From Allobosea sp. CRIB-10 (GTDB lineage Bacteria; Pseudomonadota; Alphaproteobacteria; Rhizobiales; Beijerinckiaceae), in NCBI RefSeq assembly GCF_900112185.1, contig NZ_FOKP01000019.1, forward strand, positions 60,715-124,714: 64,000 nucleotides of DNA, written 5' to 3'. Below, piece by piece: positions 32,344 to 40,697 of the stretch (the stretch's first letter is position 1; every line of letters starts with the position of its first letter). Under the pieces are notes generated by a model. That model was not told the origin of the DNA and made no database searches. It worked only from the letters and a program-made list of their open reading frames with translations. The position numbers and the translations under genes are program-made.

Positions 32344-32898
32344 ATGCATCGCCCGCTCATCCCCCAGATCAAGGTTGCCGTGATCTATGGCAGCACGCGC
32401 CAGGGGCGCCTCTGCACCAAGGTCGCCGGCTGGACGATCGCGCAGATCGAGGGCGACGGGCCGTTCTGCGTCGAGAGCGTCGACCCCGGCGCGCACGACC
32501 TCGCCGAGCAGACCGAACGGCTCGGCCGCGCCGACGCCTTCATCGTGGTCACGCCCGAATACAATCGCAGCTTCCCGGCCCCGCTGAAGGCGCTGATCGA
32601 CGGGACCGGAGCGGAATGGCGTGGCAAGCCGGTCGCCTTCGTCTCCTATGGCGGAGTTTCGGGAGGCCTGCGCGCCGTCGAGCAACTCCGCCTCGTCTTC
32701 GCCGAACTGCACGCCGCGACGATCCGCGACGGCGTCTGCTTCGCCAATGCCTGGGACCAGTTCGACGAGACCGGACGCCTGCGCGACGCCGACCGGGCCG
32801 AACGGGCGATGGCGACCATGCTCGGACAATTGCACTGGTGGGCGAGCGCGCTTAGGACCGCTCGGAATACCGTGCCTTATGGGCAGTTCGCGGCGTGA
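32344..32898 (+). CDS. NADPH-dependent FMN reductase
   Basis: A 184-residue flavodoxin-like reductase. The phosphate-binding loop IYGSTRQGR (residues 14-22) and VTPEYNRSFPAPLKALIDG are family signatures of FMN_red (ArsH/ChrR/YhdA-like) enzymes, which use NAD(P)H to reduce flavins, quinones or chromate. It is the gene driven by the SoxR-type promoter 40 bp upstream. The likely role is to detoxify quinones or other redox-cycling compounds, or to reset redox balance, when SoxR is oxidised. Confidence 0.9.
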   Translation: MHRPLIPQIKVAVIYGSTRQGRLCTKVAGWTIAQIEGDGPFCVESVDPGAHDLAEQTERLGRADAFIVVTPEYNRSFPAPLKALIDGTGAEWRGKPVAFVSYGGVSGGLRAVEQLRLVFAELHAATIRDGVCFANAWDQFDETGRLRDADRAERAMATMLGQLHWWASALRTARNTVPYGQFAA

Positions 32899-33011
32899 AT
32901 GAGAGGACAGCCTAACGCCGCGATGCAGTTTGCTTCACAAATTCGAACTGGTCGCGGCGGCGGCATCCGGGAAGGATCAGGCGAACCGATCCCTCCCACC
33001 GCGGAGCCGCC

Positions 33012-33776
33012 ATGCAGCTCAAACTCCTGCGCAACGCCCTGCTCAAGCTGAGCTATGCCGGCAAGACCCTGCTGATCGATCCCGATCTCGGCGAGAAACT
33101 CAGCCGCCGCTCGATCGCCGGCAAGTCGCAGAACCCCATGGTCGACCTGCCCGAGCCGATCGAGGAGATCCTCGCCGGCGTCGACCATGTCATCGTCTCG
33201 CATCTGCATGCCGACCATTTCGACGAGGTCGCCAAGACCAGGATTCCGAAGGACATCCCGCTGATCTGCCAGCCCGGCAATGAAGAGGCGATCCGGGCGG
33301 CCGGCTTCAGCAATTTCGAGCCGCTCGAATGCTTCGTCCGGATCGGGCCGATCGTGGTCAAGTCGCAGCCGGCCCAGCATGGCACCGGACCGGTCGTCGA
33401 CATCATGGGCAAGGTGATGGGCTTCACCCTGGAAGCGCCGGGCGAACCTTCGGTCTACTGGTGCGGCGACAGCGTGCTCTATCCGCCGCTGCAGGAGGCC
33501 GTTGCCAAGGCTGAGCCCGATGTGATCGTCACCCATTCCTGCGGCGCCCTCTGGGACGGCACGCTGATCGTGATGGATGCGCAGCAGACGCTCGACCTTG
33601 CCGAGCAGGCGCCGCAGGCGACCATCGTCGCGACCCATATGGAAGCGCTCGACCATGCCAGCGTCAGCCGGCAGGCTCTGCGCGAAGCCGCCGATTCCCG
33701 CGGCATCGCCCGCGAGCGGCTCCTGATCCCCGCGGATGGCGAGACGATCGAGCTGAAGGCGCCGATGGGCGCCTGA
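33012..33776 (+). CDS. MBL-fold metallo-hydrolase (UlaG-like)
   Basis: A 254-residue metallo-beta-lactamase-fold hydrolase. The metal motif H-x-H-x-D-H is SHLHADHF (His64, His66, Asp68, His69). Further ligands are the His in AQHGTG, Asp in YWCGDSVLY and His in ATHMEALDH. Short loops and the opening LLRNALLKLSYAGKTLLIDP place it near UlaG-like or beta-lactamase-superfamily-2 enzymes. It is 113 bp after the FMN reductase gene and may share its SoxR control, but a separate promoter cannot be excluded. Confidence 0.82.
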   Translation: MQLKLLRNALLKLSYAGKTLLIDPDLGEKLSRRSIAGKSQNPMVDLPEPIEEILAGVDHVIVSHLHADHFDEVAKTRIPKDIPLICQPGNEEAIRAAGFSNFEPLECFVRIGPIVVKSQPAQHGTGPVVDIMGKVMGFTLEAPGEPSVYWCGDSVLYPPLQEAVAKAEPDVIVTHSCGALWDGTLIVMDAQQTLDLAEQAPQATIVATHMEALDHASVSRQALREAADSRGIARERLLIPADGETIELKAPMGA

Positions 33777-33783
33777 GCGGTGC

Positions 33784-34179
33784 TTACCTGACGCGCTTGG
33801 CGTCGACGCCGAAGGAGCGGAAGGTGTTGCGGTCGACGATAGTCACTGTCGTCGACGAGTTGGAACTGCCGAATTCGCTCTTGAGGGACATCTCCAGCAC
33901 GCACTCGCCAGTTCCGGAACCGGGCCTGGCGGTCCAATGACCGGAGGTGACCTGTTCCTCCCACTTGCCTTGCTGATTGACGAACCGGCGGACGGCCCTG
34001 AACGAGCCGTCGGCATTATAGGCGTCGAGATTGTCGACCTTGACCTTCTTCGGGCCCATGGCGACGTCGCCCTTGGTGGCCCAGCGCCCGGTCAGCGTAC
34101 CCTGGCAATCGGTGGCGGCGGAGGCGACCCCGGCCGAGCCGAAAACGGCTGCGAGGAGCGGCAGGAGGAAGCGGCACAT
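33784..34179 (-). CDS. Small secreted protein of unknown function
   Basis: A 131-residue protein with a clear signal peptide (MCRFLLPLLAAVFGSAGVASA, cleavage after residue 21). The mature part has two cysteines (DCQGTLTGRW, GECVLEM), probably a disulfide, and beta-rich segments such as GSFRAVRRFVNQQGKWEEQVTSGHW, suggesting a small lipocalin-like or avidin-like barrel. It is convergent with the MBL gene and its start is 89 bp upstream of the matB end. No family function is recognised. Confidence 0.65.
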   Translation of the reverse strand: MCRFLLPLLAAVFGSAGVASAATDCQGTLTGRWATKGDVAMGPKKVKVDNLDAYNADGSFRAVRRFVNQQGKWEEQVTSGHWTARPGSGTGECVLEMSLKSEFGSSNSSTTVTIVDRNTFRSFGVDAKRVR

Positions 34180-34268
34180 GACGATCTCCGGAGAGCGATG
34201 CAGGTCTCACTGCACCGATACTCTCTCCGGAAAGGCCTGATCGCATCCTCCATTCGAAGGAGCGGCCG

Positions 34269-35798
34269 CTACTCCCCCGCCTTGAGCCGCTTGGCGTAGA
34301 TGTCCTTGTACTGCTCGCGCAGCAGATTCTTCTGGACCTTGCCCATGGTATTGCGCGGCAGGTCGGCGACGACGAAGACCTGCTTGGGCTGCTTGAACTT
34401 GGCGAGGCGCTGCTCCAGGGCCTTGGCGATGCCGGCAGCGCTGATATCGGCCCCGGGCTTAGCTACCACCACGGCGGTGACGCCCTCGCCGAAATCCGGA
34501 TGCGGGCAGCCGATCACGGCGCTCTCGATAACGCCCGGCATCTCGTCGATCTCGGCCTCGACCTCCTTGGGGTAGACGTTGTAGCCGCCGGTGATGATCA
34601 GGTCCTTGCCGCGCCCGACGATGTGGACATAGCCGGCCGGATCGATCTTGCCGAGATCGCCGGTGATGAAGAAGCCGTCGGCCCGGAACTCGGCCTTGGT
34701 CTTTTCGGGATTGCGCCAATAGCCCTTGAAGACGTTCGGCCCCTTGACCTCGATCATGCCGATCTCGTCGCGGGCGAGTTCCTTGCCGGTCTCCGGATCG
34801 GTGACGCGGGCCGAGACGCCCGGCAGCGGGAAACCGACCGTGCCCGCCACCCGGTCCCCGTGATAGGGATTCGAGGTGTTCATGTTGGTCTCGGTCATGC
34901 CGTAGCGCTCGAGGATTGCGTGGCCGGTGCGCTCGCGCCATTCGCGATGCGTCTCGGCCAGCAGCGGCGCCGAGCCGGAGACGAAGAGGCGCATGTGCTT
35001 CACCGCCTCCTTCGACAGGCGCGGATCCTGCAGGAGGCGGACATAGAAGGTCGGCACGCCCATCATGCTGGTGGCCTTCGGCAGGTATTTGAAGACCTGC
35101 TCAGGATCGAACTTCGGCAGCAGGATCATTGAGGCGCCGGCCAGGAGGATGGTGTTGGTCGCGACGAAGAGGCCGTGGGTGTGGAAGATCGGCAAAGCGT
35201 GCAACAGCACGTCGTCCTTGCTGAAGCGCCAATAGTCGACCAGCGCCAGCGCGTTCGAGGCGAGGTTGTCATGGCTGAGCATGGCACCCTTGGAGCGCCC
35301 GGTCGTGCCGGAGGTGTAGAGGATGGCGGCAAGATCGTCCGCGCCGCGCGCGACGTCCGTGAACTCGCCCGAGGCGGCATTGGCCTTGTCGAGCAGGCTG
35401 CCGGCACCGACGCCGAGCGTTTCCAGCTTCGCGCCAGCCTTGTCGGCGAAGGGCTTCAGCGCCTCCGCCTTGGCGGGATCGCAGACGAAGACGGCCGGCT
35501 CGGCATCGCCGAGGAAATACTCGATCTCGGCCGGGGTATAGGCGGTGTTGAGCGGCAGGAAGATCGCGCCGGCGCGGACCGTGCCGAGATAGAGCATCAG
35601 CGCCTCCAGGCTCTTCTCGACCTGGACGGCGACGCGGTCGCCCGGCTTGACGCCGAGCGCCACCAGCGCATTGGCGAAGCGGGCGGAAACCGCGACCATG
35701 TCGGCGTAACTATAGGTCCGGCCGTCATCGAGGAACGCGAAGGGCGCGGCCGGCGCCGGCCTCCGGGCCTTGATCAGGTCGAACAGATGATTGCCCAT
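34269..35798 (-). CDS. matB: Malonyl-CoA synthetase
   Basis: A 509-residue acyl-CoA synthetase that makes malonyl-CoA from malonate, ATP and CoA. Adenylation motifs are ILYTSGTTGRSKGAMLSHDNLASN, ALPIFHTHGLFVATN, GVPTFYVRLLQDPRL, LERYGMTETNMNTSNPY, FFITGDLGKID and the C-terminal catalytic Lys in RNTMGKVQKN. These follow Rhodopseudomonas and rhizobial MatB very closely. The ATG at 35798 was preferred to an upstream start inside the flanking repeat because MGNHLFDLI is the conserved beginning. It lies downstream of the malonyl-CoA decarboxylase gene, with a palindromic repeat between. No malonate transporter gene is seen. Confidence 0.94.
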   Translation of the reverse strand: MGNHLFDLIKARRPAPAAPFAFLDDGRTYSYADMVAVSARFANALVALGVKPGDRVAVQVEKSLEALMLYLGTVRAGAIFLPLNTAYTPAEIEYFLGDAEPAVFVCDPAKAEALKPFADKAGAKLETLGVGAGSLLDKANAASGEFTDVARGADDLAAILYTSGTTGRSKGAMLSHDNLASNALALVDYWRFSKDDVLLHALPIFHTHGLFVATNTILLAGASMILLPKFDPEQVFKYLPKATSMMGVPTFYVRLLQDPRLSKEAVKHMRLFVSGSAPLLAETHREWRERTGHAILERYGMTETNMNTSNPYHGDRVAGTVGFPLPGVSARVTDPETGKELARDEIGMIEVKGPNVFKGYWRNPEKTKAEFRADGFFITGDLGKIDPAGYVHIVGRGKDLIITGGYNVYPKEVEAEIDEMPGVIESAVIGCPHPDFGEGVTAVVVAKPGADISAAGIAKALEQRLAKFKQPKQVFVVADLPRNTMGKVQKNLLREQYKDIYAKRLKAGE

Positions 35799-35837
35799 GA
35801 TTTCGGGTCCTTTCAGGCGTTTCCGCGACGTTTCCTC

Positions 35838-35952
35838 AGCCCTCATCCTGAGGAGCCGCGTCAGCGGCGTCTCGAAGGATGCTCCAGATGTCTCCGGAAC
35901 CTCCTGGAGCATCCTTCGAGACGCGCCTTTGGCGCACCTCAGGATGAGGGCT
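35838..35952. repeat. Long palindromic repeat between matA and matB
   Basis: AGCCCTCATCCTGAGGAGCC at the left end mirrors CACCTCAGGATGAGGGCT at the right. Inner arms GTCTCGAAGGATGCTCCAG and CTGGAGCATCCTTCGAGAC are perfect inverted copies flanking a short centre. The whole could fold into one hairpin more than 50 bp long in the matA-matB transcript. It resembles palindromic elements common in rhizobial genomes. Confidence 0.85.
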
Positions 35953-35985
35953 CAACCCTTCAAATGACCTGAAGGGCTCCGTGAA

Positions 35986-37314
35986 TCAATTGTTGGCCGG
36001 CCGCAGCAGCTTCTTCACCGAGGAGGAGGCGACGACGGTGTTGCGGCTGGCGAAGGCTTCGTGATTGGTCTCGATGTCGCCCAGCTCATAGCGGTAATTG
36101 ACCATGACGCCATGCGACTCGCGCTGGCCCCGGTCGGAGAGATTGCCGCCGACATTGATGCGCTCCAGCCGCGCGCCATTGCCGAGATGGAAGCGGGCGA
36201 CCGGGTCGATCACACGCCCAGAGGAGGTGCGGGCTCGCAGCATGTACTGCGCCATCATCTGGCCGAGCAGCTTGTCGCGGCGGGCGCGAGTGACCTCGTC
36301 CTGCTTGGCGACCTCAGCCGGCGACTGCATCAAGAGCGTCGCCTCCTCATTGGTCAGGCCGAGCCCGGCCGGTTCCGCCAGCTCCTGGCCTAGCCAGCGG
36401 GCGAAGCCCGGCACCGGCGAGAGCGTGACGAATACGTCGAGGCCCGGCAGCTCCCGCTTCAGATCCTCGGCGACCTGCTTGATCAGGAAATTGCCGAAGG
36501 AAATGCCGCGCAGACCCTCCTGGCAATTGGAGATCGAATAGAACACCGCCGTCGTGGCGGAGGAGGCCGGCAACACCTCGCGATCCTCGCTGAGCACGTC
36601 GACGATGCGGCTCGGACTCTCGCGGGTCAGCGCCACCTCGACGAAGATCAAGGGCTCGTCGATCAGCTGGGGATGGAAGAAGGCGAAGCAGCGCCGATCG
36701 GCCGGCTCGAGCCGGCGGCGCAGATCATCCCAGTCCTTGATGGCGTGGACCGCCTCGTAGCGGATGATCTTCTCCAGCACATTGGCCGGCGTGGTCCAGT
36801 CGATCCGGCGCAGCACCAGGAAGCCGCGATTGAACCAGGAGCCGAACAGGTGTCGGAAATCGGCGTCGACCGCCTTGAGCTCCGGCTCCTCCTTCATCGC
36901 CTCGAACAGGCTCTCGCGCATGCGCACCAGCACATGCGTCCCGCCGGGCGCGAGATTGAGCCGGCGGAAGAGCTCCTGCCGGCGCGGCTCCGAGGCGAGA
37001 TGGAGCTGCCCGATCGCCTCGGCATCGGGATTGTCACGGTAACGCTCCAGCGCGGCTTCGAGCCGCTCGTGGTCGGGGCCGAAGCGCTCATGCAGCAGGC
37101 GGAAGAAGGCGAGCCGGCCGGCGTCGTCGAGCTGCTCCCAATCCTCCAGCACCGCCTGCGCCAGTGCCATGCCCGAGGCCTCGCCGCGGCCCGAGAGCAG
37201 ATCCTCGCAGAGCTTGTCGAGCGGCCGCCGGCGGTTCGAGGCGAAGCGCTCGAAATTGATCAGCGCCCGGCCGCGATCGGCGACGCTGGTCAGGAGATCG
37301 CCAAGAAACGCCAT
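35986..37314 (-). CDS. matA: Malonyl-CoA decarboxylase
   Basis: A 442-residue enzyme converting malonyl-CoA to acetyl-CoA and CO2. The N-terminal half is helical; the catalytic domain contains CFAFFHPQLIDEPLIFVEVAL, YSISNCQEGLRGISFGNFLIKQV, the catalytic-serine region VTLSPVPGFARWL and the catalytic-histidine region DPVARFHLGNGARLERIN, all as in rhizobial and human MCD. ATG 37314 begins MAFLGDLL; a TTG four codons upstream is an alternative. With matB it gives a complete route from malonate to acetyl-CoA. The order matA then matB agrees with the rhizobial mat operon, but matC (transport) and matR are missing here. Confidence 0.94.
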   Translation of the reverse strand: MAFLGDLLTSVADRGRALINFERFASNRRRPLDKLCEDLLSGRGEASGMALAQAVLEDWEQLDDAGRLAFFRLLHERFGPDHERLEAALERYRDNPDAEAIGQLHLASEPRRQELFRRLNLAPGGTHVLVRMRESLFEAMKEEPELKAVDADFRHLFGSWFNRGFLVLRRIDWTTPANVLEKIIRYEAVHAIKDWDDLRRRLEPADRRCFAFFHPQLIDEPLIFVEVALTRESPSRIVDVLSEDREVLPASSATTAVFYSISNCQEGLRGISFGNFLIKQVAEDLKRELPGLDVFVTLSPVPGFARWLGQELAEPAGLGLTNEEATLLMQSPAEVAKQDEVTRARRDKLLGQMMAQYMLRARTSSGRVIDPVARFHLGNGARLERINVGGNLSDRGQRESHGVMVNYRYELGDIETNHEAFASRNTVVASSSVKKLLRPANN

Positions 37315-37398
37315 CTGCACCCCCAAAGCCTCGCTTGAGCCGCCTATCCTATACGAGTTTATCGCAGTGCAAATGCGACGGTCCGCGACACGATCGCC

Positions 37399-38664
37399 CT
37401 ACTTCAACAGCTGCCACGCCTTGAGGAAGAAATCGGGCGCGCCGAAATTCCCCGACTTCAACGCCACCACCATCTCCGGCCCGTCGACGACACGGGTCCA
37501 CGGCACGCCGGGGTCGATCTCCGGGCCGATCTCCAGCGTTCGGATGGCAAGGCCCTGCACGACCGCGCCGGAGGTCTCGCCACCTGCGACGAGCAGGCGG
37601 GTGACGCTGCCGGCGTTGAGCAGGCGCGCGAGTTCGGCGAAGGCGTGCTCGACGATCTCGCCGGCCTTGTCGCGGCCGAGCTTGTCCTGCACCGAAGCGA
37701 CCTCGGCCGGATCGTCGCTGGAATAGACGAGGAAGGGCTTGTCGACGGGCTGAGCCAAGGCCCAGTCCGCCAGTTCCTTCGCCGTCTGCTGGCCGCCGGC
37801 CAGCGCCAGCGGATCGACCTTCAGCGCCGGGATCCCGACCGCGAGCGCCGCCTTGATCTGGCCGCGCGTCGCCGCCGAGCAACTGCCGGAGATGATGCCG
37901 GCGCGGCCGGTCGGGGCGGCGAGATGCGTCGCGGTCTCGCGCCAGGGCAAGAGCCCCGCCTTGCGGAAATTCTCGGGCAGTCCCATCGCGATCCCGGAGC
38001 CGCCGGTGAGCAGGACATGGTCGGAGATGGCCTCGCCGAGCACCATCAGATGGCCGTTGTCGAGCGCGTCGGTGACGACATAGCGCACGCCGTCGGCGGC
38101 CAGCTCGGCCAGGCGCTTGCGCACGGCGGCGGCGCCCTGGTTGACGGAAGCATAGGAGGCGAGCCCGACCTTCTGAGGAGTCTGCGCACCCATCAGCCGC
38201 ATCAGGTTGGCATCCCGCATCGGCGTCAGCGGGTGGTCCTTCATCGAGCTCTCTTGCAGCGGCACCTCGCCGACGAAGAGATAGCCCTGGAAGATCGAGC
38301 GGCCATTGGCCGGGAAGGCCGGGCAGACGATCGCCTGATGGGCATTGAGGCGCTGCATCAGCGCGTCCGCGACCGGGCCGATATTGCCCTTGGCGGTCGA
38401 GTCGAAAGTCGAGCAGTATTTGAACAGGATCTGCCGCGCACCGGCCGCGAGCAGCGCTTCGCAGGCGGCGAGCGAATCCGCCACCGCCTCCGCGACAGGA
38501 TTGGTGCGCGATTTCAGCGCCACGACGACGGCGTCGGCCTCGGGCAGCTTTGCCCCGGCAGCGGGGGCGCCGATGACCTGGACCGTGCGCATCCCGGCAC
38601 GGTTCAGCGTCAGGGCGACATCGGTCGCGCCCGTCATGTCGTCGGCAATCACACCCAGCAGCAT
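37399..38664 (-). CDS. Four-carbon acid sugar kinase (3-oxo-tetronate kinase-like)
   Basis: A 421-residue kinase of the DUF1537/OtnK family. The N-terminal motif LLGVIADDMTGATDVALTLNRAG (DDxTGA-D) and the C-terminal nucleotide-binding GGETSGAVVQGL are diagnostic. OtnK phosphorylates 3-oxo-tetronates from threonate or erythronate breakdown. The usual partners (dehydrogenase, OtnC decarboxylase, OtnI isomerase) are not next to it. It is 72 bp upstream of matA on the same strand and divergent from the peptide importer at 39011, so its pathway is unclear from context. Confidence 0.85.
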   Translation of the reverse strand: MLLGVIADDMTGATDVALTLNRAGMRTVQVIGAPAAGAKLPEADAVVVALKSRTNPVAEAVADSLAACEALLAAGARQILFKYCSTFDSTAKGNIGPVADALMQRLNAHQAIVCPAFPANGRSIFQGYLFVGEVPLQESSMKDHPLTPMRDANLMRLMGAQTPQKVGLASYASVNQGAAAVRKRLAELAADGVRYVVTDALDNGHLMVLGEAISDHVLLTGGSGIAMGLPENFRKAGLLPWRETATHLAAPTGRAGIISGSCSAATRGQIKAALAVGIPALKVDPLALAGGQQTAKELADWALAQPVDKPFLVYSSDDPAEVASVQDKLGRDKAGEIVEHAFAELARLLNAGSVTRLLVAGGETSGAVVQGLAIRTLEIGPEIDPGVPWTRVVDGPEMVVALKSGNFGAPDFFLKAWQLLK

Positions 38665-39010
38665 TGTTTGACCTTCCCTTGCCTTCTTTCGCGGGCAATG
38701 GCCCGCGGCGAAAATCTTGCATACCAGAATTGGCGCGCGCGGCGAGAGGCCATCACCGCGCCACCGCCATGCAACCCCTGCTCCACGCCGTCACATTGTA
38801 TCCATTGCACCAGACACCACGGCATGGAATGTTTCTGGCCAAGCTCGGCCTGGGCAAGGAAAGCCCTATCGACGATCACCGCAAACGCCAGCTTGGTACC
38901 GAATGGGACCAAACAGGAATGCCCCGCGAAGCTCCGTGATCGCCGCAAGAGCGATGGAGTCTCGGGAAAGGGGCCAAGGTCAAAGCAAAACAACGATGAG
39001 GGGAACAGCG
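38665..39010. other. 346-bp divergent intergenic region
   Basis: This gap separates the starts of the kinase gene (-) and the peptide-binding-protein gene (+), so it must hold both promoters. Two locally A/T-rich patches stand out near 38711-38732 and 38792-38815. Short similar words (TTGCATACCAG, TTGCACCAG) recur in them, but no convincing dyad, RNA gene or riboswitch fold was found. Open frames here lack any family residues. Confidence 0.4.
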
Positions 39011-40516
39011 ATGAAACGTATCGTTCTGCTGGCGTCCGCGGCTCTGCTCGGCCTCGCCATTCTTCCAGCTCAAGCCCAATCGCCATCGACCTTGCGCATC
39101 GGCCTGCAGGAGGACCCCGATGTGCTCGATCCGCACAAGGCCCGCACCTTCGTCGGCCGCATCGTCTTCATGGGGTTGTGCGACCGGCTCGTCGACATCG
39201 ACCCGGAGCTGAAGATCATCCCGCGGCTGGCGACGCAATGGTCGTTCTCGGGCGATGGGCTGACGCTGACGATGAAGCTCCGGACCGACGCCAAGTTCCA
39301 TGATGGCGAGAGCTTCAACGCCGAGGCGGCCAAGGCCAATCTCGAACGGGCGATGACGCTGCCGGATTCGCTGCGCAAATCCGAACTCGCCTCGGTCGCG
39401 AGCGTGGAGGCTCCCGATCCGGCGACCCTCATCCTCAAGCTGAAGCGGCCCGACGCGACGCTCCTCGCCCAGCTCACCGACCGCGCCGGCATGATGCTGT
39501 CGCCGAAGAGCCTCGGCCCCGACATCTCGGCGAAGCCGGTCTGCTCCGGCCCCTACCAGTTCGTCGAGCGCGTCCAGAACGACCGCATCGTGCTGGAGAA
39601 GTTCAAGGGGCACTGGGAAGCCGACAAGTACCAGTTCGACCGGATCGTCTATCGCGCTATCCCCGACACCACGGTCCGGCTGGCCAACCTGCGCGCCGGC
39701 GAGCTCGATATGCTGGAGCGGCTGGCCCCGACCGACGTGAAATCGGCCAAGGGCGACAAGAGCCTCAAGGTCGAGAGCACTGCCAATCTCGGCTATCAGG
39801 GCATCACCATCAACACCAACCATGGCGACGCCGCCAACCAGCCGATGGGCAAGGACAAGCGCGTCCGGCAGGCGCTGTCGCTCTCGATCGACCGGAAGGT
39901 GCTGAGCCAGGTGGTGTTCGAGGGGCTCTATGCGCCGATGAACCAGCCCTTCAACCCCGGCAACCAGTATCTTTCCGCCGTCCTGCCCGTGCCGGAGCGC
40001 GACGTCGCCAAGGCCAAGGCGCTGCTGAAGGAAGCCGGGGCCGCCAAGGTCAGCGTCGAGCTTTTCGTCACCAACAACCCGGTCGACGCCCAGCTCGGTC
40101 AGGTCATCCAGGCGATGGCGCAGGAAGCGGGCATCGACATCCAGATCCGCTCGAGCGAGTTCGCCAGCCAATTGCGCGACCAGCAGCAGGGCAAGTTCCA
40201 GATGAGCCGGATCGGCTGGTCCGGACGCATCGATCCGGACGGCAATATCCACCAGTTCGTCACGACCAAGGGCAACCAGAACGACGGGCGCTACTCCAAT
40301 GCCGAGGTCGACAAGCTGCTCGACGAGGCCCGCACGCTTTACGACGTCGCCGAGCGCAAGAAGCGCTACGACGCGGCGCAGAAGATCCTGCAGGACGAAC
40401 TGCCTATCGTCTATCTCTACAACCAGACCGTCTTCTTCGCGCTGCGTTCAAACCTCCAGGGCTTCGTGATCAATCCCGACGGGATGATCCGGCTCTCGGG
40501 ATTGAAGCGGTCGTGA
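39011..40516 (+). CDS. Oligopeptide-type ABC transporter substrate-binding protein (SBP_bac_5)
   Basis: A 501-residue periplasmic protein of the DppA/OppA family. The signal peptide is MKRIVLLASAALLGLAILPAQA (cleavage about residue 22). The mature protein begins STLRIGLQEDPDVLDPHKARTFVGRIVF and contains DGLTLTMKLRTDAKFHDGESFNA, the family's two signature segments. ATG 39011 was chosen over longer frames because the leader starts there. Two permeases and a gamma-glutamyltransferase gene follow, so a gamma-glutamyl peptide such as glutathione is a plausible ligand (inference). Confidence 0.9.
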   Translation: MKRIVLLASAALLGLAILPAQAQSPSTLRIGLQEDPDVLDPHKARTFVGRIVFMGLCDRLVDIDPELKIIPRLATQWSFSGDGLTLTMKLRTDAKFHDGESFNAEAAKANLERAMTLPDSLRKSELASVASVEAPDPATLILKLKRPDATLLAQLTDRAGMMLSPKSLGPDISAKPVCSGPYQFVERVQNDRIVLEKFKGHWEADKYQFDRIVYRAIPDTTVRLANLRAGELDMLERLAPTDVKSAKGDKSLKVESTANLGYQGITINTNHGDAANQPMGKDKRVRQALSLSIDRKVLSQVVFEGLYAPMNQPFNPGNQYLSAVLPVPERDVAKAKALLKEAGAAKVSVELFVTNNPVDAQLGQVIQAMAQEAGIDIQIRSSEFASQLRDQQQGKFQMSRIGWSGRIDPDGNIHQFVTTKGNQNDGRYSNAEVDKLLDEARTLYDVAERKKRYDAAQKILQDELPIVYLYNQTVFFALRSNLQGFVINPDGMIRLSGLKRS

Positions 40517-40554
40517 TTGGCCCCATGGCCTATTCTGCGGGATGCGCCGACAAG

Positions 40555-40687
40555 TCCCCTTCCTCCCGCTTGCGGTGGGGAAGGGTTAGGGATGGAGGGC
40601 CGGAAAGCCAGAACTCCATCCTGAATCGTTTCACCAAGCGGCGCTGCCCCCCACCCCAGCTCTCCCCACCGCAAGCGGGGGGAGGGA
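40555..40687. repeat. Inverted repeat between peptide-binding-protein and permease genes
   Basis: TCCCCTTCCTCCCGCTTGCGG and the following TGGGGAAGGGTTAGGG (left) pair with CCCCACCCCAGCTCTCCCC and ACCGCAAGCGGGGGGAGGGA (right). The GGAGGGAGAAGG at the right end, about 10 bp before ATG 40698, also provides the ribosome-binding site of the permease gene, so pairing of the arms could hide it. Confidence 0.75.
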
Positions 40688-40697
40688 GAAGGCAGCC

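Noticed and set aside
35798..35912. Longer N-terminus for the malonyl-CoA synthetase
   Set aside because: The extra 38 codons run through the palindromic repeat, and related enzymes begin at MGNHLF or equivalent.
38717..39010. Upstream in-frame extension of the peptide-binding protein
   Set aside because: The signal peptide starts at 39011. The extension is Arg/Pro/His-rich and has no leader function.
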